Source: Acrocarpospora catenulata (GTDB taxonomy: Bacteria; Actinomycetota; Actinomycetes; Streptosporangiales; Streptosporangiaceae). Taken from it: a stretch of 54,163 nucleotides of DNA. Where the stretch lies: positions 168,486 through 222,648 of the forward strand of contig NZ_JAHCST010000013.1 of the NCBI RefSeq assembly GCF_018476525.1. Direction: 5' to 3'. The notes beneath the pieces were generated by a model, which searched no databases, was not told where the DNA came from, and saw only the letters and a program-made list of their open reading frames with translations. The translations under genes and the position numbers were made by a program. Below are positions 1-9,084 of this stretch, piece after piece. Each line of letters opens with the position of its first letter. The first letter of the stretch is position 1.

Positions 1-28
1 CCGCCGTACGCACCTCCGCGTACGGCGG
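1..28. terminator. Hairpin terminator of an upstream gene
   Basis: Perfect inverted repeat with 11-bp arms (1-11 and 18-28) and a 6-base loop. It is followed by a short T-containing stretch. It probably ends a transcription unit lying before the window. Confidence 0.6.
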
Positions 29-90
29 CCGTCGCCTTTACAACGTAGATCACGTATGCCAGCTTTTCCGGACATGTAACAGAGTGTCAA

Positions 91-117
91 TTGATCTTCC
101 AAAACACGCTATATAAC
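91..117 (+). promoter_or_regulatory. Candidate promoter of the M6 metalloprotease gene
   Basis: TTGATC at 91-96 and TATAAC at 112-117 with a 15-base spacer, in an unusually AT-rich stretch. The ATG at 128 lies about 10 bases after the -10 element and no Shine-Dalgarno sequence precedes it. The transcript would have only a few leader bases. The spacer is shorter than ideal, so the -35 element is the weaker call. Confidence 0.45.
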
Positions 118-127
118 GTCACATACT

Positions 128-2260
128 ATGAAACGCCCCCTCAGGTTGCTCGTGGCAGCCGTGGCAGCAATCCTGCCTCTTTCGTTACTACCGGTTACCC
201 CCGTCTCCGCCGAGCCCGCTCCCGACCCGGAGTACCCCTGGCGGTACGACCACTGGCCACAGACCCAGCCGTGGCAGCAGGACGAGGGCGCCGGGGCCGC
301 GCAGCTCCGCACGCTCGGTGCCCGGCCTGGCCAGCCCGGCCAGTCGGGCCTGCCGGGCCCGATCGACCCGCAGAACTGGAAGAACCCGGACCACATGACG
401 TGGTCCGACTACAAGAAGCCGCCGGGCACCAGCTGGAACGACCCCGCCGTCAAGGGTTCGGCGCGCACCTTCAAGGGCGCGCTGGTGCTGCTGGACTACC
501 CGAACCAGCCGTTCGTGGTGACCCAGCCGAAGGGTTCCACGGTCTTCAAGAACCCCACCGCCGAGGCCCACGACATCCCCCGTGACCAGGTCGCCAAGTT
601 CTACCAGGACTTCCTGAACACCCCGAACGCCCTCAACCGCGGCCACACCATCCACGAGTACTGGATGGAGGACTCCGGCGGCCGGTACGGCGTGGACCTC
701 ACCGGCTTCGGGCCCTACACCATGCCCGGCAAGGACCACGAGTACGCCATGGAGTACCAGCGCAACTCCTGCCCGGCCGGGGACAACTGCAACAGGAACC
801 TGCGCACCGACGGCAACGCCGCCTGGCTGGCCGCGGTCGGCCCCGAGACGACCGCCCAGTTCGACTTCGTCTTCTACGTGAGCGCCGGCCAGGACGAGTC
901 GTCGACCTGGCAGGAGTTCGGCATGATGAAGTTCCCCACCAAGGAGGACGTGACCGACGAGTGGGGCCCGGAGAGCGACCCGAACCTGCCCAACTGGTCA
1001 CCCACCCGGTACGTGGAGTGGACCTCCTGGCAGGCGGGCTCCACCTTCTGGCCGAACGCCCGGTTCGGGGTGGACTCGGTCCAGGCGGAGAGCTCCGGCA
1101 TGGGCGTGTACGCCCACGAGCTCAGCCACATCATGGGCATCGCCGACAACTACAACAACCCGTACGGGGTGCCGCTGCGCCGCGCGTACACCGGCATCTG
1201 GGAGATGCTCAGCCGGGGCAGCTTCAACGGCCCGGGCGGCCCGCACAGCCGGTGGCTGATCCCGCCCACCTCGGGCGGCTCCATGGGCGCCCAGCACATG
1301 CTCCGTAACAAGATCAAGCTGGGCATGGTGGACGAGGCCAACGTGCTCCGGCTCGACCGCGACCAGCTGGGCGCCTCCGGCCTGGTCATCGCGGAGGTGA
1401 CGGCACGCGCCGTACAGCCCGGCCCGGACGGCCTGATGGGCGTGAACATCGCGATGCCCACCGGCGACAAGACCCCCGCCTGCAGCATCGCCACCAACGT
1501 GCTCTGTGACGGCGGCGGCTACAACAACTACACGATCGAGGTCGTGGACCGCATGGGCGCCGACTCCTTCACGCCCGACTCCGGAGTCCTGCTCGCCAAG
1601 ACCAAGGACCGGGACAGCGCGCCGTTCGAGTGGGTCGTCGACGCCAACCCGCAGGACATCGGCATGACCGACTACGTCCTGCCGGACGGCACCGCCGTGC
1701 CCATCACCATGGGCGACTACCGCCAGCTCTCCGACGCCCTCTTCCACGCCGGCGCCGACTCCGGCAGCGAGTACGAGTTCGTCGACGAGCCCAACCGCCT
1801 GCACTTCTACGTCCTCGACCTGAAGCGCTCGGCCAAGGGTGAGCTCTCCTACAAGGTCGCGGTCCGCTCCCTGGACGGCTCCGGCCCCCAGCTGCGCGGT
1901 GTCAAGCTCATCCCCACCGCCGACGTCACGGCCGGGGACACCCCGGCCACCTGCGAGTTCCAGCTCAGGAACACCGGCAAGGCGGCGGCCACCACCGCCA
2001 CCCACCCCGAGGACGTCTCCGCCTACCTGAACGGCGACGTCTACCGCCTCACCGCCGAAGTGAACGGCCAGGGCTGGACCATCTCCCTGCCCAACCACCT
2101 GGCCACCGCCGACTTCGGCAAGAACACCACCGTCCCGGTCCACGCCCTCCGCGACCAGGGCGGCACCCGAACCGCCAAGATCAAGCTAACCGCCACCTCG
2201 GTAAGCGACCCCACCAAGACCGACACCGCAACCTGCGTCGCCGTCGGCCTCGGCCGCTAA
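128..2260 (+). CDS. Secreted M6-type zinc metalloprotease
   Basis: Protein of 710 residues with an N-terminal Sec signal peptide (about residues 1-29, ending in a VSAEP-like cleavage region). It carries the zinc-protease signature HELSHIMGIAD at residues 330-340, where H330, E331 and H334 fit the HExxH zinc and catalytic residues. The overall pattern fits the M6 family (immune-inhibitor-A-like peptidases), which degrade extracellular proteins. The C-terminal 150 residues look like a beta-rich accessory domain. The signal peptide contains a rare TTA leucine codon at 185-187. It is a monocistronic gene with its own terminator, converging on the maltodextrin operon. The family call is good; the substrate is unknown. 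Confidence 0.85.
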   Translation: MKRPLRLLVAAVAAILPLSLLPVTPVSAEPAPDPEYPWRYDHWPQTQPWQQDEGAGAAQLRTLGARPGQPGQSGLPGPIDPQNWKNPDHMTWSDYKKPPGTSWNDPAVKGSARTFKGALVLLDYPNQPFVVTQPKGSTVFKNPTAEAHDIPRDQVAKFYQDFLNTPNALNRGHTIHEYWMEDSGGRYGVDLTGFGPYTMPGKDHEYAMEYQRNSCPAGDNCNRNLRTDGNAAWLAAVGPETTAQFDFVFYVSAGQDESSTWQEFGMMKFPTKEDVTDEWGPESDPNLPNWSPTRYVEWTSWQAGSTFWPNARFGVDSVQAESSGMGVYAHELSHIMGIADNYNNPYGVPLRRAYTGIWEMLSRGSFNGPGGPHSRWLIPPTSGGSMGAQHMLRNKIKLGMVDEANVLRLDRDQLGASGLVIAEVTARAVQPGPDGLMGVNIAMPTGDKTPACSIATNVLCDGGGYNNYTIEVVDRMGADSFTPDSGVLLAKTKDRDSAPFEWVVDANPQDIGMTDYVLPDGTAVPITMGDYRQLSDALFHAGADSGSEYEFVDEPNRLHFYVLDLKRSAKGELSYKVAVRSLDGSGPQLRGVKLIPTADVTAGDTPATCEFQLRNTGKAAATTATHPEDVSAYLNGDVYRLTAEVNGQGWTISLPNHLATADFGKNTTVPVHALRDQGGTRTAKIKLTATSVSDPTKTDTATCVAVGLGR

Positions 2261-2266
2261 CCCCCC

Positions 2267-2296
2267 GGAGGGGCACGGCATCCACCGTGCCCCTCC
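2267..2296. terminator. Bidirectional hairpin terminator between convergent genes
   Basis: Perfect 12-bp stem (2267-2278 with 2285-2296) and a 6-base loop. It fills the 52-base gap between the stop codons of the protease gene and the GH13 gene, so it can end both transcripts. There is no clear T-run. Confidence 0.75.
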
Positions 2297-2312
2297 ATCC
2301 CGGCCCGCCTGG

Positions 2313-4121
2313 TCACAACCGCCAGACGTGGAAGGCCGGGCCGTCTGACGGCAGGACGTGGGTGCCGTCCTGGGCGGGGAGCAGGTCTGCCGAGCCGTAC
2401 AGCGGGGTGCCGGCTGAGCCGAGGCGTAGGCGGACCGGGTCGTGGGGGGCGCGGGCGGCCAGTACGAGCAGGCGCTCGCCCGCGTGTTCGCGGAGGAAGA
2501 CCAGGGCGTCTTCGGAGGCGTGGAGCCAGCGGAGGCCGCCGTGGCGGAGGACGTGTTCGTTGCGGCGGAGGGATACCAGGTCGCGGTAGGTGGTGAGGGT
2601 GCGGGTGTCCCAGGTGTGCTGGTGGTGCCAGGGCATGGTGCGGCGGGCGTCCTCGCCCCAGGCGCCTTCCAGGCCGAGCTCGTCGCCTGCGAAGATCATC
2701 GGGGTGCCGGGGAGGGTGAACAGCAGGCCGGCCGCGACCTCCACCAGAGCGGGGTCGCCGCCGCAGACCGTACGGATCCTGGCGGTGTCGTGGGAGCTGA
2801 GCAGCGACCACGAGTGGGTGAGGGAGCGCCAGGAGGTGCGCGCCGAGAAGGAGCGCATGGTGGCGAGGAGGGCGTCGCCGCCCAGGCGGGGGATGGGGGC
2901 GGGCACGCCCAGGAAGGGCAGCCGGACCTCGGGGCCGCGTAGCCAACTCCAGACGGGGCGGGTGAATCCGGCGTAGTTCATGGTGCCGTGCCAGCCGTCG
3001 GCGTCCAGGTCGCCCGAGGCGTCGTGGGCGTGCTCGGCGACCAGGAGCGTGTCGGGGTTCTCCGCGACCATCGCCCGCCTGAGCCGCGCGGCCACCTCGC
3101 GAGTGAGGTCGTCCCCGCGCAGCCGGGCGGTCATGTTCGCGACGTCGACGCGCCAGCCGTCCAGGCCGAAGCGGATCCAGCGGCGGACCGCCGAGTCGTC
3201 CGCCTCGATCATCCGGCGGCGGACCAGTTCGCTGGTCCAGTCGAGCTTCGGCAGGGAGGCGACGCCCATCCACGCCTCGTAGCCGAGCCCCTCGTCGCCG
3301 AAGACGAACATCTCTCGCTCGGGCGCCCCCTTGTCGGCCCGCGCGGCCTGGAACCACGGATGGGTGTCCCCGCAGTGGTTGGTGGTGATGTCCCCGAGGA
3401 TCCGCATGCCCCGCGCGTGCGCCTCGTCCACCAGCCGGCGGTAGGCGGCGTCGCCGCCGAGCAGGGGGTCGATCTCGGCGAACGACGCGGCGTCGTACCG
3501 GTGGTTGGACGCCGCGGGGAACACGGGCGTCAGGTAGAGGGTGTTCGCGCCGAGCGCGGCGATGTGCCCGAGCCGCTCGCGCACGCCGTCCAGATCGCCG
3601 CCGAAGATCTGGAGAGGCGTGGCGGGGCCGCTGCCCGCGACCGGATCGTCCCACTCGCGTTCCTCCGCCCACGCGGGCAGCGCCCGCCGCGCGCCGGAAC
3701 GGGCGAACCGGTCGGGGAAGATCTCGTAGACCACGGCGTCGTGCGCCCACTCCGGCGGGGCCGCGTACGTGACCAGCCGGAAGTCGTCGGCGTCCGGCAC
3801 GTCGTTGCCGTGCAGGCCGGCGCCGTTCAGCCAGCGGTAGCCGGGCGAACCCGGCGATCCAGCGAGCAGAAAGCGGTAGCGGGTGACCGGGTTGCGGGCC
3901 ACCACGTCGGCCCGCCACCAGATCTCGTGCTCGGTCTCCCGGTCGACGACGGCCTCGGTGAAATGCGGCTCACCGTCGGGCGTGGAGCGGACGTGCACGC
4001 CGCTGCGGTGCTCCTTCGGCGTGCGGAGGAACACCGTGACGGTCTCCCCCGGCTCGGGCGCCAGCGTGCTGACGTGGTCGGCAGACCCGTCGTGGTGGAA
4101 TCCCCGATCAAGCATTGTCAT
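2313..4121 (-). CDS. Intracellular GH13 maltodextrin hydrolase (neopullulanase/cyclomaltodextrinase-like)
   Basis: Protein of 602 residues without a signal peptide, so probably cytoplasmic. All four GH13 conserved regions are readable: DITTNH (region I), GWRVDVANM with the nucleophile Asp (region II), LLVAEHAHD with the acid/base Glu (region III) and LLSSHDTARI with the transition-state-stabilising Asp (region IV). About 120 N-terminal residues precede the barrel, as in the neopullulanase/cyclomaltodextrinase subgroup. It is the last gene of the malE-malF-malG-GH13 operon, 11 bases after malG with an AAGGA ribosome site in the gap. It would cleave imported maltodextrins to glucose and maltose. 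Exact specificity (alpha-glucosidase, maltogenic amylase) cannot be read. Confidence 0.88.
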   Translation of the reverse strand: MTMLDRGFHHDGSADHVSTLAPEPGETVTVFLRTPKEHRSGVHVRSTPDGEPHFTEAVVDRETEHEIWWRADVVARNPVTRYRFLLAGSPGSPGYRWLNGAGLHGNDVPDADDFRLVTYAAPPEWAHDAVVYEIFPDRFARSGARRALPAWAEEREWDDPVAGSGPATPLQIFGGDLDGVRERLGHIAALGANTLYLTPVFPAASNHRYDAASFAEIDPLLGGDAAYRRLVDEAHARGMRILGDITTNHCGDTHPWFQAARADKGAPEREMFVFGDEGLGYEAWMGVASLPKLDWTSELVRRRMIEADDSAVRRWIRFGLDGWRVDVANMTARLRGDDLTREVAARLRRAMVAENPDTLLVAEHAHDASGDLDADGWHGTMNYAGFTRPVWSWLRGPEVRLPFLGVPAPIPRLGGDALLATMRSFSARTSWRSLTHSWSLLSSHDTARIRTVCGGDPALVEVAAGLLFTLPGTPMIFAGDELGLEGAWGEDARRTMPWHHQHTWDTRTLTTYRDLVSLRRNEHVLRHGGLRWLHASEDALVFLREHAGERLLVLAARAPHDPVRLRLGSAGTPLYGSADLLPAQDGTHVLPSDGPAFHVWRL

Positions 4122-4132
4122 TTTCCTTCACG

Positions 4133-4966
4133 TCATCCCTTCACCGCGCCCGCGGTCAGCCCGTGGACGATGTATCTCTGCAGGAACTGGAAGACGAGCA
4201 CCGTAGGGATCGCGGTCAGCAGGGTCCCGACGGCGAACATGCCGAAGTTGGCGTTGCGCTGGTCGGCGAGCAGGCCGAACAGCCCGACCGCGAGCGTGCG
4301 GGCGTCGTCACCGGTGAGGAAGACGCTCGCGATGAGGAACTCGTTGATGGTGGCGATGAACACCAGCAGCCCGCTGATCGCCAGCACCGGCGCCGCCAGC
4401 GGCAGGACCACCCGCAGGAACGCCTGGGTGTGGGTGCAGCCGTCGATCCGCATGGCGTCGTCGAGCTCCCTGGGGATCGAGTCGAAGAAGCCCTTGATCA
4501 GCCAGGTGTTCACCCCGACCTGCCCGCCGATGTAGAGCAGCACCACGCCCCAGACGCTGTTCAGCCCGAAGGCCGGCCAGTTGTCGCTGATCGCGCTGAA
4601 GATCACGTACAGCGGGACGATGGCCAGGAACTGCGGGAACGCCTGGATGACCAGCAGGCTCACCAGCCCGGCCCGGCGGCCGGGGAAGCGGAACCTGCTG
4701 AACGCGTACGCCGACAGCGCGGAGACGGCGACGGCCAGGGCCGCGGTCAGCCCCGACACGACGATCGAGTTGCGGTACCACGTCCAGAAATGGGTCTCCT
4801 CGACCAGCCGGGACAGGTTCCCGAACCCGGCGCCGCGCGGCACCAGGTTGGTCGAGCTGAGCGTGCCGATCGGGTTGAGCGCGGCCGACACCACGAACAC
4901 GATGGGCAGCACGGCGAACGCCGTGATGAGGACCGCGGCGGCGTGCCGCCAGGCGAGCGCGCGCAT
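4133..4966 (-). CDS. malG: Maltose/maltodextrin ABC transporter permease MalG-like
   Basis: Protein of 277 residues with six predicted membrane helices and the cytoplasmic EAA loop of binding-protein-dependent permeases (ELDDAMRIDGCTHTQAF region). The C-terminus ends in HGLTAGAVKG, the typical MalG tail. The ATG overlaps the TGA of malF by one base, so translation is coupled. It would form the transmembrane channel with MalF. No ATP-binding subunit is encoded nearby; actinomycetes often share one ATPase (MsiK) among several sugar importers, which would fit here. The longer open frame continuing upstream of this start is a shadow of malF. Confidence 0.9.
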   Translation of the reverse strand: MRALAWRHAAAVLITAFAVLPIVFVVSAALNPIGTLSSTNLVPRGAGFGNLSRLVEETHFWTWYRNSIVVSGLTAALAVAVSALSAYAFSRFRFPGRRAGLVSLLVIQAFPQFLAIVPLYVIFSAISDNWPAFGLNSVWGVVLLYIGGQVGVNTWLIKGFFDSIPRELDDAMRIDGCTHTQAFLRVVLPLAAPVLAISGLLVFIATINEFLIASVFLTGDDARTLAVGLFGLLADQRNANFGMFAVGTLLTAIPTVLVFQFLQRYIVHGLTAGAVKG

Positions 4967-6549
4967 CAGGTCACCTCCTTGAAGGCCCGGGTGCGCCGGA
5001 AGCCGATGATCGAGATCACCGCGACGATCAGATAGACGTAGATCGACATCGCGGCGGCCAGGCCGTACTCCGCGCCCTGCTGGCCGAAGGCCAGCCGGAA
5101 GGTGTAGGTGATCAGCAGGTCGGTGGCGCCGACGGTGGGGTTGTCCGACGGGAAGGGCCCGCCCGAGGTCACCAGGAAGACGCCGTTGAAGTTGTTGAAG
5201 TTGAACGCGAACGAGGACACCAGCAGCGGCGCGAGGGCGAGCAGCAGCAACGGCAGGGTGACCTGCCGGAACCGCTGCCAGGGCGAGGCGCCGTCGACCT
5301 CGGCCGCCTCCAGGTACTCGTCCGGGATCGTCTGGAGCGCGCCGGTGGCGACCAGGAACATGTACGGGAAGCCCAGCCAGAGCTGGACCAGCAGCACCGA
5401 CAGTCGCGCGGTGAGCGGCGTGCCCAGCCAGTCGGTGTGCAGGCCGAGCAGCCGGTTGATCAGTCCGAAGTCGGTGTTGAACATGTCCCGCCAGACCAGC
5501 AGCATCGCGAACGCGGGCATCGCGTACGGCAGCACGATCAGGGTCCTGTACGCGCGGACCCCGCGCATCCGCCGGTGGTGCAGCACGAGGGCGGCGGCCA
5601 CCCCCAGCGCGGCGGTGAGTACGACGACGCCGACCGCGTAGACCAGGTTCCAGGCGAAGACACCCGCGAAGTGCGCGTTGATCTTCGGGTTGGTCAGCGC
5701 CGCCGTCAGATTGGCCAGGCCGACCCCGACCTGCCACCCCTGCGGCAGCGCGTGACCGTCGGCGGCGACGAACCTGCCCTGCGTCTCATCGGATCGCCAG
5801 ATCCTGCCCTCACCTGTCACGCAGTCGCAGCCCGCGTCATAGGCCAGCACAGCTTTGCCCTGGTACGCACGGGTCAGCCCCTGGCTCCGGATGGCGCCGC
5901 CGTCCACCGGCACGGTCAGCGCGGTGATCTCCGCGCTCCGCGCGGCGGCCTGGGCCCCGGTCAGCACGGTGTACCCGTCGGCGGCGGCGATCCTGCCGCC
6001 GGGGCCGGGCACCGCGCCGTCGAGCGGGCGCAGCCCGTCCGGAGTCCCGGCGTACGTGGCGCGGGTGGCGGGGTCGGCCAGCAGGAACACCAGGGCCCCG
6101 TCCCGTTCGGCCACGGTGAGCCGGAACTCGGCCGACCCCGCCTCACGCCGGACCGAGGAGGTCTCGATGGCGGTGATCGCCTCCTGCTTGCTGCCCAGGT
6201 GCCCGTCGCCGATGTTGGTGAGCGCCAGCGACATCGTGTAGAGCACCGGGAACACCTGGAAGGCCACCAGCAGGAAGGTGGTGGGCAGCAGGTACTTGGC
6301 GGGCAGCCGGCGCGGGCTGAGGTAGGCGTACAGGGCGATCCCGGTCGCGACCGCGGTGATCGCCACCCCGGTCCAGGCTCCGGAGGAGACGAGCGGGACG
6401 GCGGCCCAAACGGCGATGCCGAGGATCAGGCCCAGGGCGAGGACCCGGCCGGCCACCCCCGAGGCCGAGCCGGGCCAGTTCCGGGTGCGCGGGGGCGGCG
6501 CGCCGGTCCCCGCCCGGCGCCGCCGGGCGGGGGTTTGGAGCATCGTCAT
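4966..6549 (-). CDS. malF: Maltose/maltodextrin ABC transporter permease MalF-like with a large extracytoplasmic loop
   Basis: Protein of 527 residues, much longer than the usual roughly 300-residue actinobacterial sugar permease. Two or three N-terminal helices are followed by a hydrophilic segment of about 150 residues (roughly 120-270), and then by the conserved permease core with the EAA loop (EYLEAAEVDGASPWQRF). The extra segment corresponds in place to the P2 loop of enterobacterial MalF, which contacts the binding protein. The gene overlaps malE by ATGA and malG by one base. The start is set by the malE overlap; a longer frame upstream only shadows malE. Confidence 0.87.
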   Translation of the reverse strand: MTMLQTPARRRRAGTGAPPPRTRNWPGSASGVAGRVLALGLILGIAVWAAVPLVSSGAWTGVAITAVATGIALYAYLSPRRLPAKYLLPTTFLLVAFQVFPVLYTMSLALTNIGDGHLGSKQEAITAIETSSVRREAGSAEFRLTVAERDGALVFLLADPATRATYAGTPDGLRPLDGAVPGPGGRIAAADGYTVLTGAQAAARSAEITALTVPVDGGAIRSQGLTRAYQGKAVLAYDAGCDCVTGEGRIWRSDETQGRFVAADGHALPQGWQVGVGLANLTAALTNPKINAHFAGVFAWNLVYAVGVVVLTAALGVAAALVLHHRRMRGVRAYRTLIVLPYAMPAFAMLLVWRDMFNTDFGLINRLLGLHTDWLGTPLTARLSVLLVQLWLGFPYMFLVATGALQTIPDEYLEAAEVDGASPWQRFRQVTLPLLLLALAPLLVSSFAFNFNNFNGVFLVTSGGPFPSDNPTVGATDLLITYTFRLAFGQQGAEYGLAAAMSIYVYLIVAVISIIGFRRTRAFKEVT

Positions 6550-7835
6550 CCCGTCTGTCCGAGCTGTTCGGCGATGGCCTTGCCGGCGGCCTTCACCGCG
6601 GGGGCGACGGGCTCGCCCTTGACCACGGCGTGGATCAGCGTGTTGAACGGTCCCCAGACGGCGACCATCTGCGGGATCGCGGGCAGCGGCACGCCGTCGG
6701 CCGCCGCGGCCTCGAACTTGGCGACGTCGGGGTCCTTGCCCGCGGCGTACGCAAGGGCGGTCTTCAGCGCGGGCATCCGCGGCTCGGCGTCGAACAGCGC
6801 CTGGGCCACCTCGGGCGTGGCCAGGGTGTTGGTGACGAACTCCTGGGCCAGGGCCTTGTTCTGGCCCTTGCTCGCCACGAAGAACGCCTGCACGCCGACG
6901 AAGCTGCGGGCGGGGTCGCCGCCCTTGAAGGGAGGCACGGGCGTGACGTCGTACTTGACGCCCGCGGTGCGCACGTCGGCCAGCCGCCAGGGCCCGGCCA
7001 CCAGGAACGCGGTCTTGCCGTCGGCGAAGAGCGCGGCGGAGTTGTCCGAGGTGAAGGAGCGCTTGAGCGCGCCCGCGCCCTTCTCGCCGAGCGCGGCCAC
7101 CTTCTCGAAGGCGGCGATCGACTCGGGCGTGCCGACGCCGAGGTCGGCCGGGTCGGGGTCGCCGTTGGGCTTGGTCCCGAACAGGTAGCCGCCGCCGGAG
7201 GTGTAGAGCGGGTACATGTGGTAGGTGTCGCCGGACTGGCCGTCCTGCTGGCTGATCGTGTAGCCCAGGATCTCCTCGACCCGGCCGGCCTCCTTGAGCT
7301 TCTTGCCGGTCTCGACGAGTTCGTCGAAGGTCTGCGGCGCCTTCGGCGCGAGGTCGGTGTTGCGGAACAGCGCCAGGTTCTCCACCGCGTACGGGATGCC
7401 GTACACCTGCCCGTCGTAGGTGACGGCCTTGCGCGCCACGTCCACGTACCCGGAGAGCTGGTCCTCGGTCAGCTGGATGGGGTCGATCAGGCCGTTCTGG
7501 ACCAGGTTGCCGATCCAGTCGTGCGCGCCGACCAGGACGTCGGGGCCCTTGCCCGCCTGGGAGGCGGTGACGAAGGTCTGCTGCTGGTTCTGGGCGACGG
7601 CGACCACCTCGGCCTTGATGCCGTTCTCCTTGGCGAAGGCCTCGGCGAACGGCTTGAGGGTCTCGGACCGCTTCTGGTCGGCCCAGATGGTCAGCGTGGC
7701 GGTCGCCGCGTCCTCGGCGGGCGCCGTGGTGGGCGCCTGCGCGGCCGGGGTGTCGGCCGGGGTGCCGCCACCGCAGGCGGTCAGCGCCAGGCACGCGGCC
7801 AGGCCGAGTGCCGGTGCTCGGAAAATCGTGCGCAC
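6546..7835 (-). CDS. malE: Maltose/maltodextrin-binding lipoprotein MalE-like
   Basis: Protein of 429 residues starting with a lipoprotein signal peptide whose lipobox (LALTAC) puts the lipidated Cys at residue 21. An Ala/Thr/Pro-rich linker follows, then a class-1 solute-binding fold starting TLTIWADQKRSETLK, typical of maltose-binding proteins. It is the first gene of the operon and is transcribed away from the LacI regulator. It would capture maltose or maltodextrins outside the membrane and deliver them to MalFG. Maltose is inferred from the GH13 partner and MalFG likeness; other alpha-glucosides are possible. Confidence 0.88.
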   Translation of the reverse strand: MRTIFRAPALGLAACLALTACGGGTPADTPAAQAPTTAPAEDAATATLTIWADQKRSETLKPFAEAFAKENGIKAEVVAVAQNQQQTFVTASQAGKGPDVLVGAHDWIGNLVQNGLIDPIQLTEDQLSGYVDVARKAVTYDGQVYGIPYAVENLALFRNTDLAPKAPQTFDELVETGKKLKEAGRVEEILGYTISQQDGQSGDTYHMYPLYTSGGGYLFGTKPNGDPDPADLGVGTPESIAAFEKVAALGEKGAGALKRSFTSDNSAALFADGKTAFLVAGPWRLADVRTAGVKYDVTPVPPFKGGDPARSFVGVQAFFVASKGQNKALAQEFVTNTLATPEVAQALFDAEPRMPALKTALAYAAGKDPDVAKFEAAAADGVPLPAIPQMVAVWGPFNTLIHAVVKGEPVAPAVKAAGKAIAEQLGQTG

Positions 7836-7916
7836 AGCATCGCTCCAGGTGATGAGGGAGGAAGGGCGAAGGCCCAGGGGGGTGACCGCGCGGTGTGACG
7901 AGAAATTAACAGTCCA

Positions 7917-7952
7917 TTTCGATACCCGAAAGATGTTGCAGAGAATTGCTGC
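7917..7952. promoter_or_regulatory. Candidate operator region between malE and the LacI gene
   Basis: Two dyads lie side by side in the 171-base divergent gap. The first is TTTCG-N5-CGAAA at 7917-7931. The second is an imperfect 15-base palindrome with GCAG/CTGC ends at 7938-7952. LacI-family repressors usually bind such sites and control their neighbouring transport operon as well as themselves. Which dyad is used is unknown. Confidence 0.4.
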
Positions 7953-8006
7953 CGTGTTTCAGGATTCCTTGCGACGTTCCACCAAGAAGATCAGGAATCC
8001 CCACGG

Positions 8007-9029
8007 ATGGCAGAACGAGCGGCAGCGCGACTCGACGACATCGCCCGGCACGCGGGCGTCAGCAAGGCGACCGTCTCCCGGGTGCTCAACGAGCGGCCGG
8101 GAGTGAGCGCGAAGGCGCGCCGGGCGGTGATCACCGCGCTCGACGTGCTCGGCTACGAGCGGCCGAGCGCGTTACGGCCGCGCAGCTCCGGCCTGGTCGG
8201 CCTGATCGTCGCCGAGTTGCAGAACCCGGTCTTCCCGCTGTTCGCCCAGGTCATCGAGGGCAGTCTGGCAAGGCACGGCTACACCGCCGTGCTCGGCACG
8301 ATGACCCCGGAGGGCGCCGGCGAGGACGAGTACGTCGGCATGCTGCTGGACCGGGGCGTGTCCGGCATCATCTTCGTCTCCGGACTGCACGCCGACACCA
8401 CGATCGACCGCTCCCGCTACGAGGACCTCAAGCGCCAGCGCATGCCCATCGTGTTCGTCAACGGGGACCTGCCCGGCCTGGCCATCCCCACCCTGTCCTG
8501 CGACGACGCCATCGCGGGGCGGATCGCGGTCCGGCACCTGATCGAGCTCGGCCACCGGCGGATCGGCTTCCTGAGCGGCCCGGCCAACTACTCCCCCGTC
8601 CGGCGGCGGCTGGCCGGCTTCCGCCAGGCCATGCGGGAGGCCTTCGGCCCCGGCGCGGGCGAGCTCGTCGAGCTCACCACCTTCGACGTCAACGGCGGGC
8701 AGTCGGCCGCCAACCTGCTGCTCGAGCAGGGGGTGACCGCGCTGGTCTGCGGCAGCGACCTGATGGCCCTCGGGGCGATCCGGGCGGCCCGGCGCCGCGG
8801 CCTGCGGGTTCCCGCGGACGTGTCGGTGATCGGGGCCGACGACTCGCTGCTGATGTCGTTCACCGATCCGCCGCTCACCACGGTCCGCCAGCCGGTCCTG
8901 GCCATCGGGGTGGCCGCCGTGCGCGCGCTCATCGACGAGATCAGGGGGAAGGGCGCCAAACCGGCGGAGCACCTGTTCGAGCCGGAGCTCGTGCTACGGG
9001 CCTCCACCGGGGCGCACACCATGCGGTGA
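8007..9029 (+). CDS. LacI-family transcriptional regulator of the maltodextrin operon
   Basis: Protein of 340 residues. Residues 7-55 form the LacI helix-turn-helix and hinge (LDDIARHAGVSKATVSRVLN). The rest is a periplasmic-binding-protein-like sugar sensor with the familiar VGLIVAELQNPVFP and VIGADDS segments. It is divergent from malE, so it most likely represses the maltodextrin genes until a maltose-type inducer binds. The ATG at 8007 gives the normal distance to the DNA-binding motif, although no strong ribosome site is seen. A rare TTA codon occurs at the end of the DNA-binding region. Confidence 0.9.
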   Translation: MAERAAARLDDIARHAGVSKATVSRVLNERPGVSAKARRAVITALDVLGYERPSALRPRSSGLVGLIVAELQNPVFPLFAQVIEGSLARHGYTAVLGTMTPEGAGEDEYVGMLLDRGVSGIIFVSGLHADTTIDRSRYEDLKRQRMPIVFVNGDLPGLAIPTLSCDDAIAGRIAVRHLIELGHRRIGFLSGPANYSPVRRRLAGFRQAMREAFGPGAGELVELTTFDVNGGQSAANLLLEQGVTALVCGSDLMALGAIRAARRRGLRVPADVSVIGADDSLLMSFTDPPLTTVRQPVLAIGVAAVRALIDEIRGKGAKPAEHLFEPELVLRASTGAHTMR

Positions 9030-9036
9030 AATTCAG

Positions 9037-9077
9037 TGAAAGAGTTTCGTCAAGTCTTTCAACGGCCGGTACCGGCC
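9037..9077. terminator. Inverted repeats between convergent genes
   Basis: Two dyads fill the 55-base gap. One is TGAAAGA-N11-TCTTTCA (9037-9061). The other is the perfect 14-base palindrome GGCCGGTACCGGCC (9064-9077). They probably act as a weak bidirectional terminator. The first could instead be a protein-binding site. Confidence 0.4.
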
Positions 9078-9084
9078 TGCTGGG

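Noticed and set aside
4966-7794. A single 942-residue reverse protein
   Set aside because: Its first part is malE read in the wrong frame; real starts are set by the ATGA overlap at 6546-6549.
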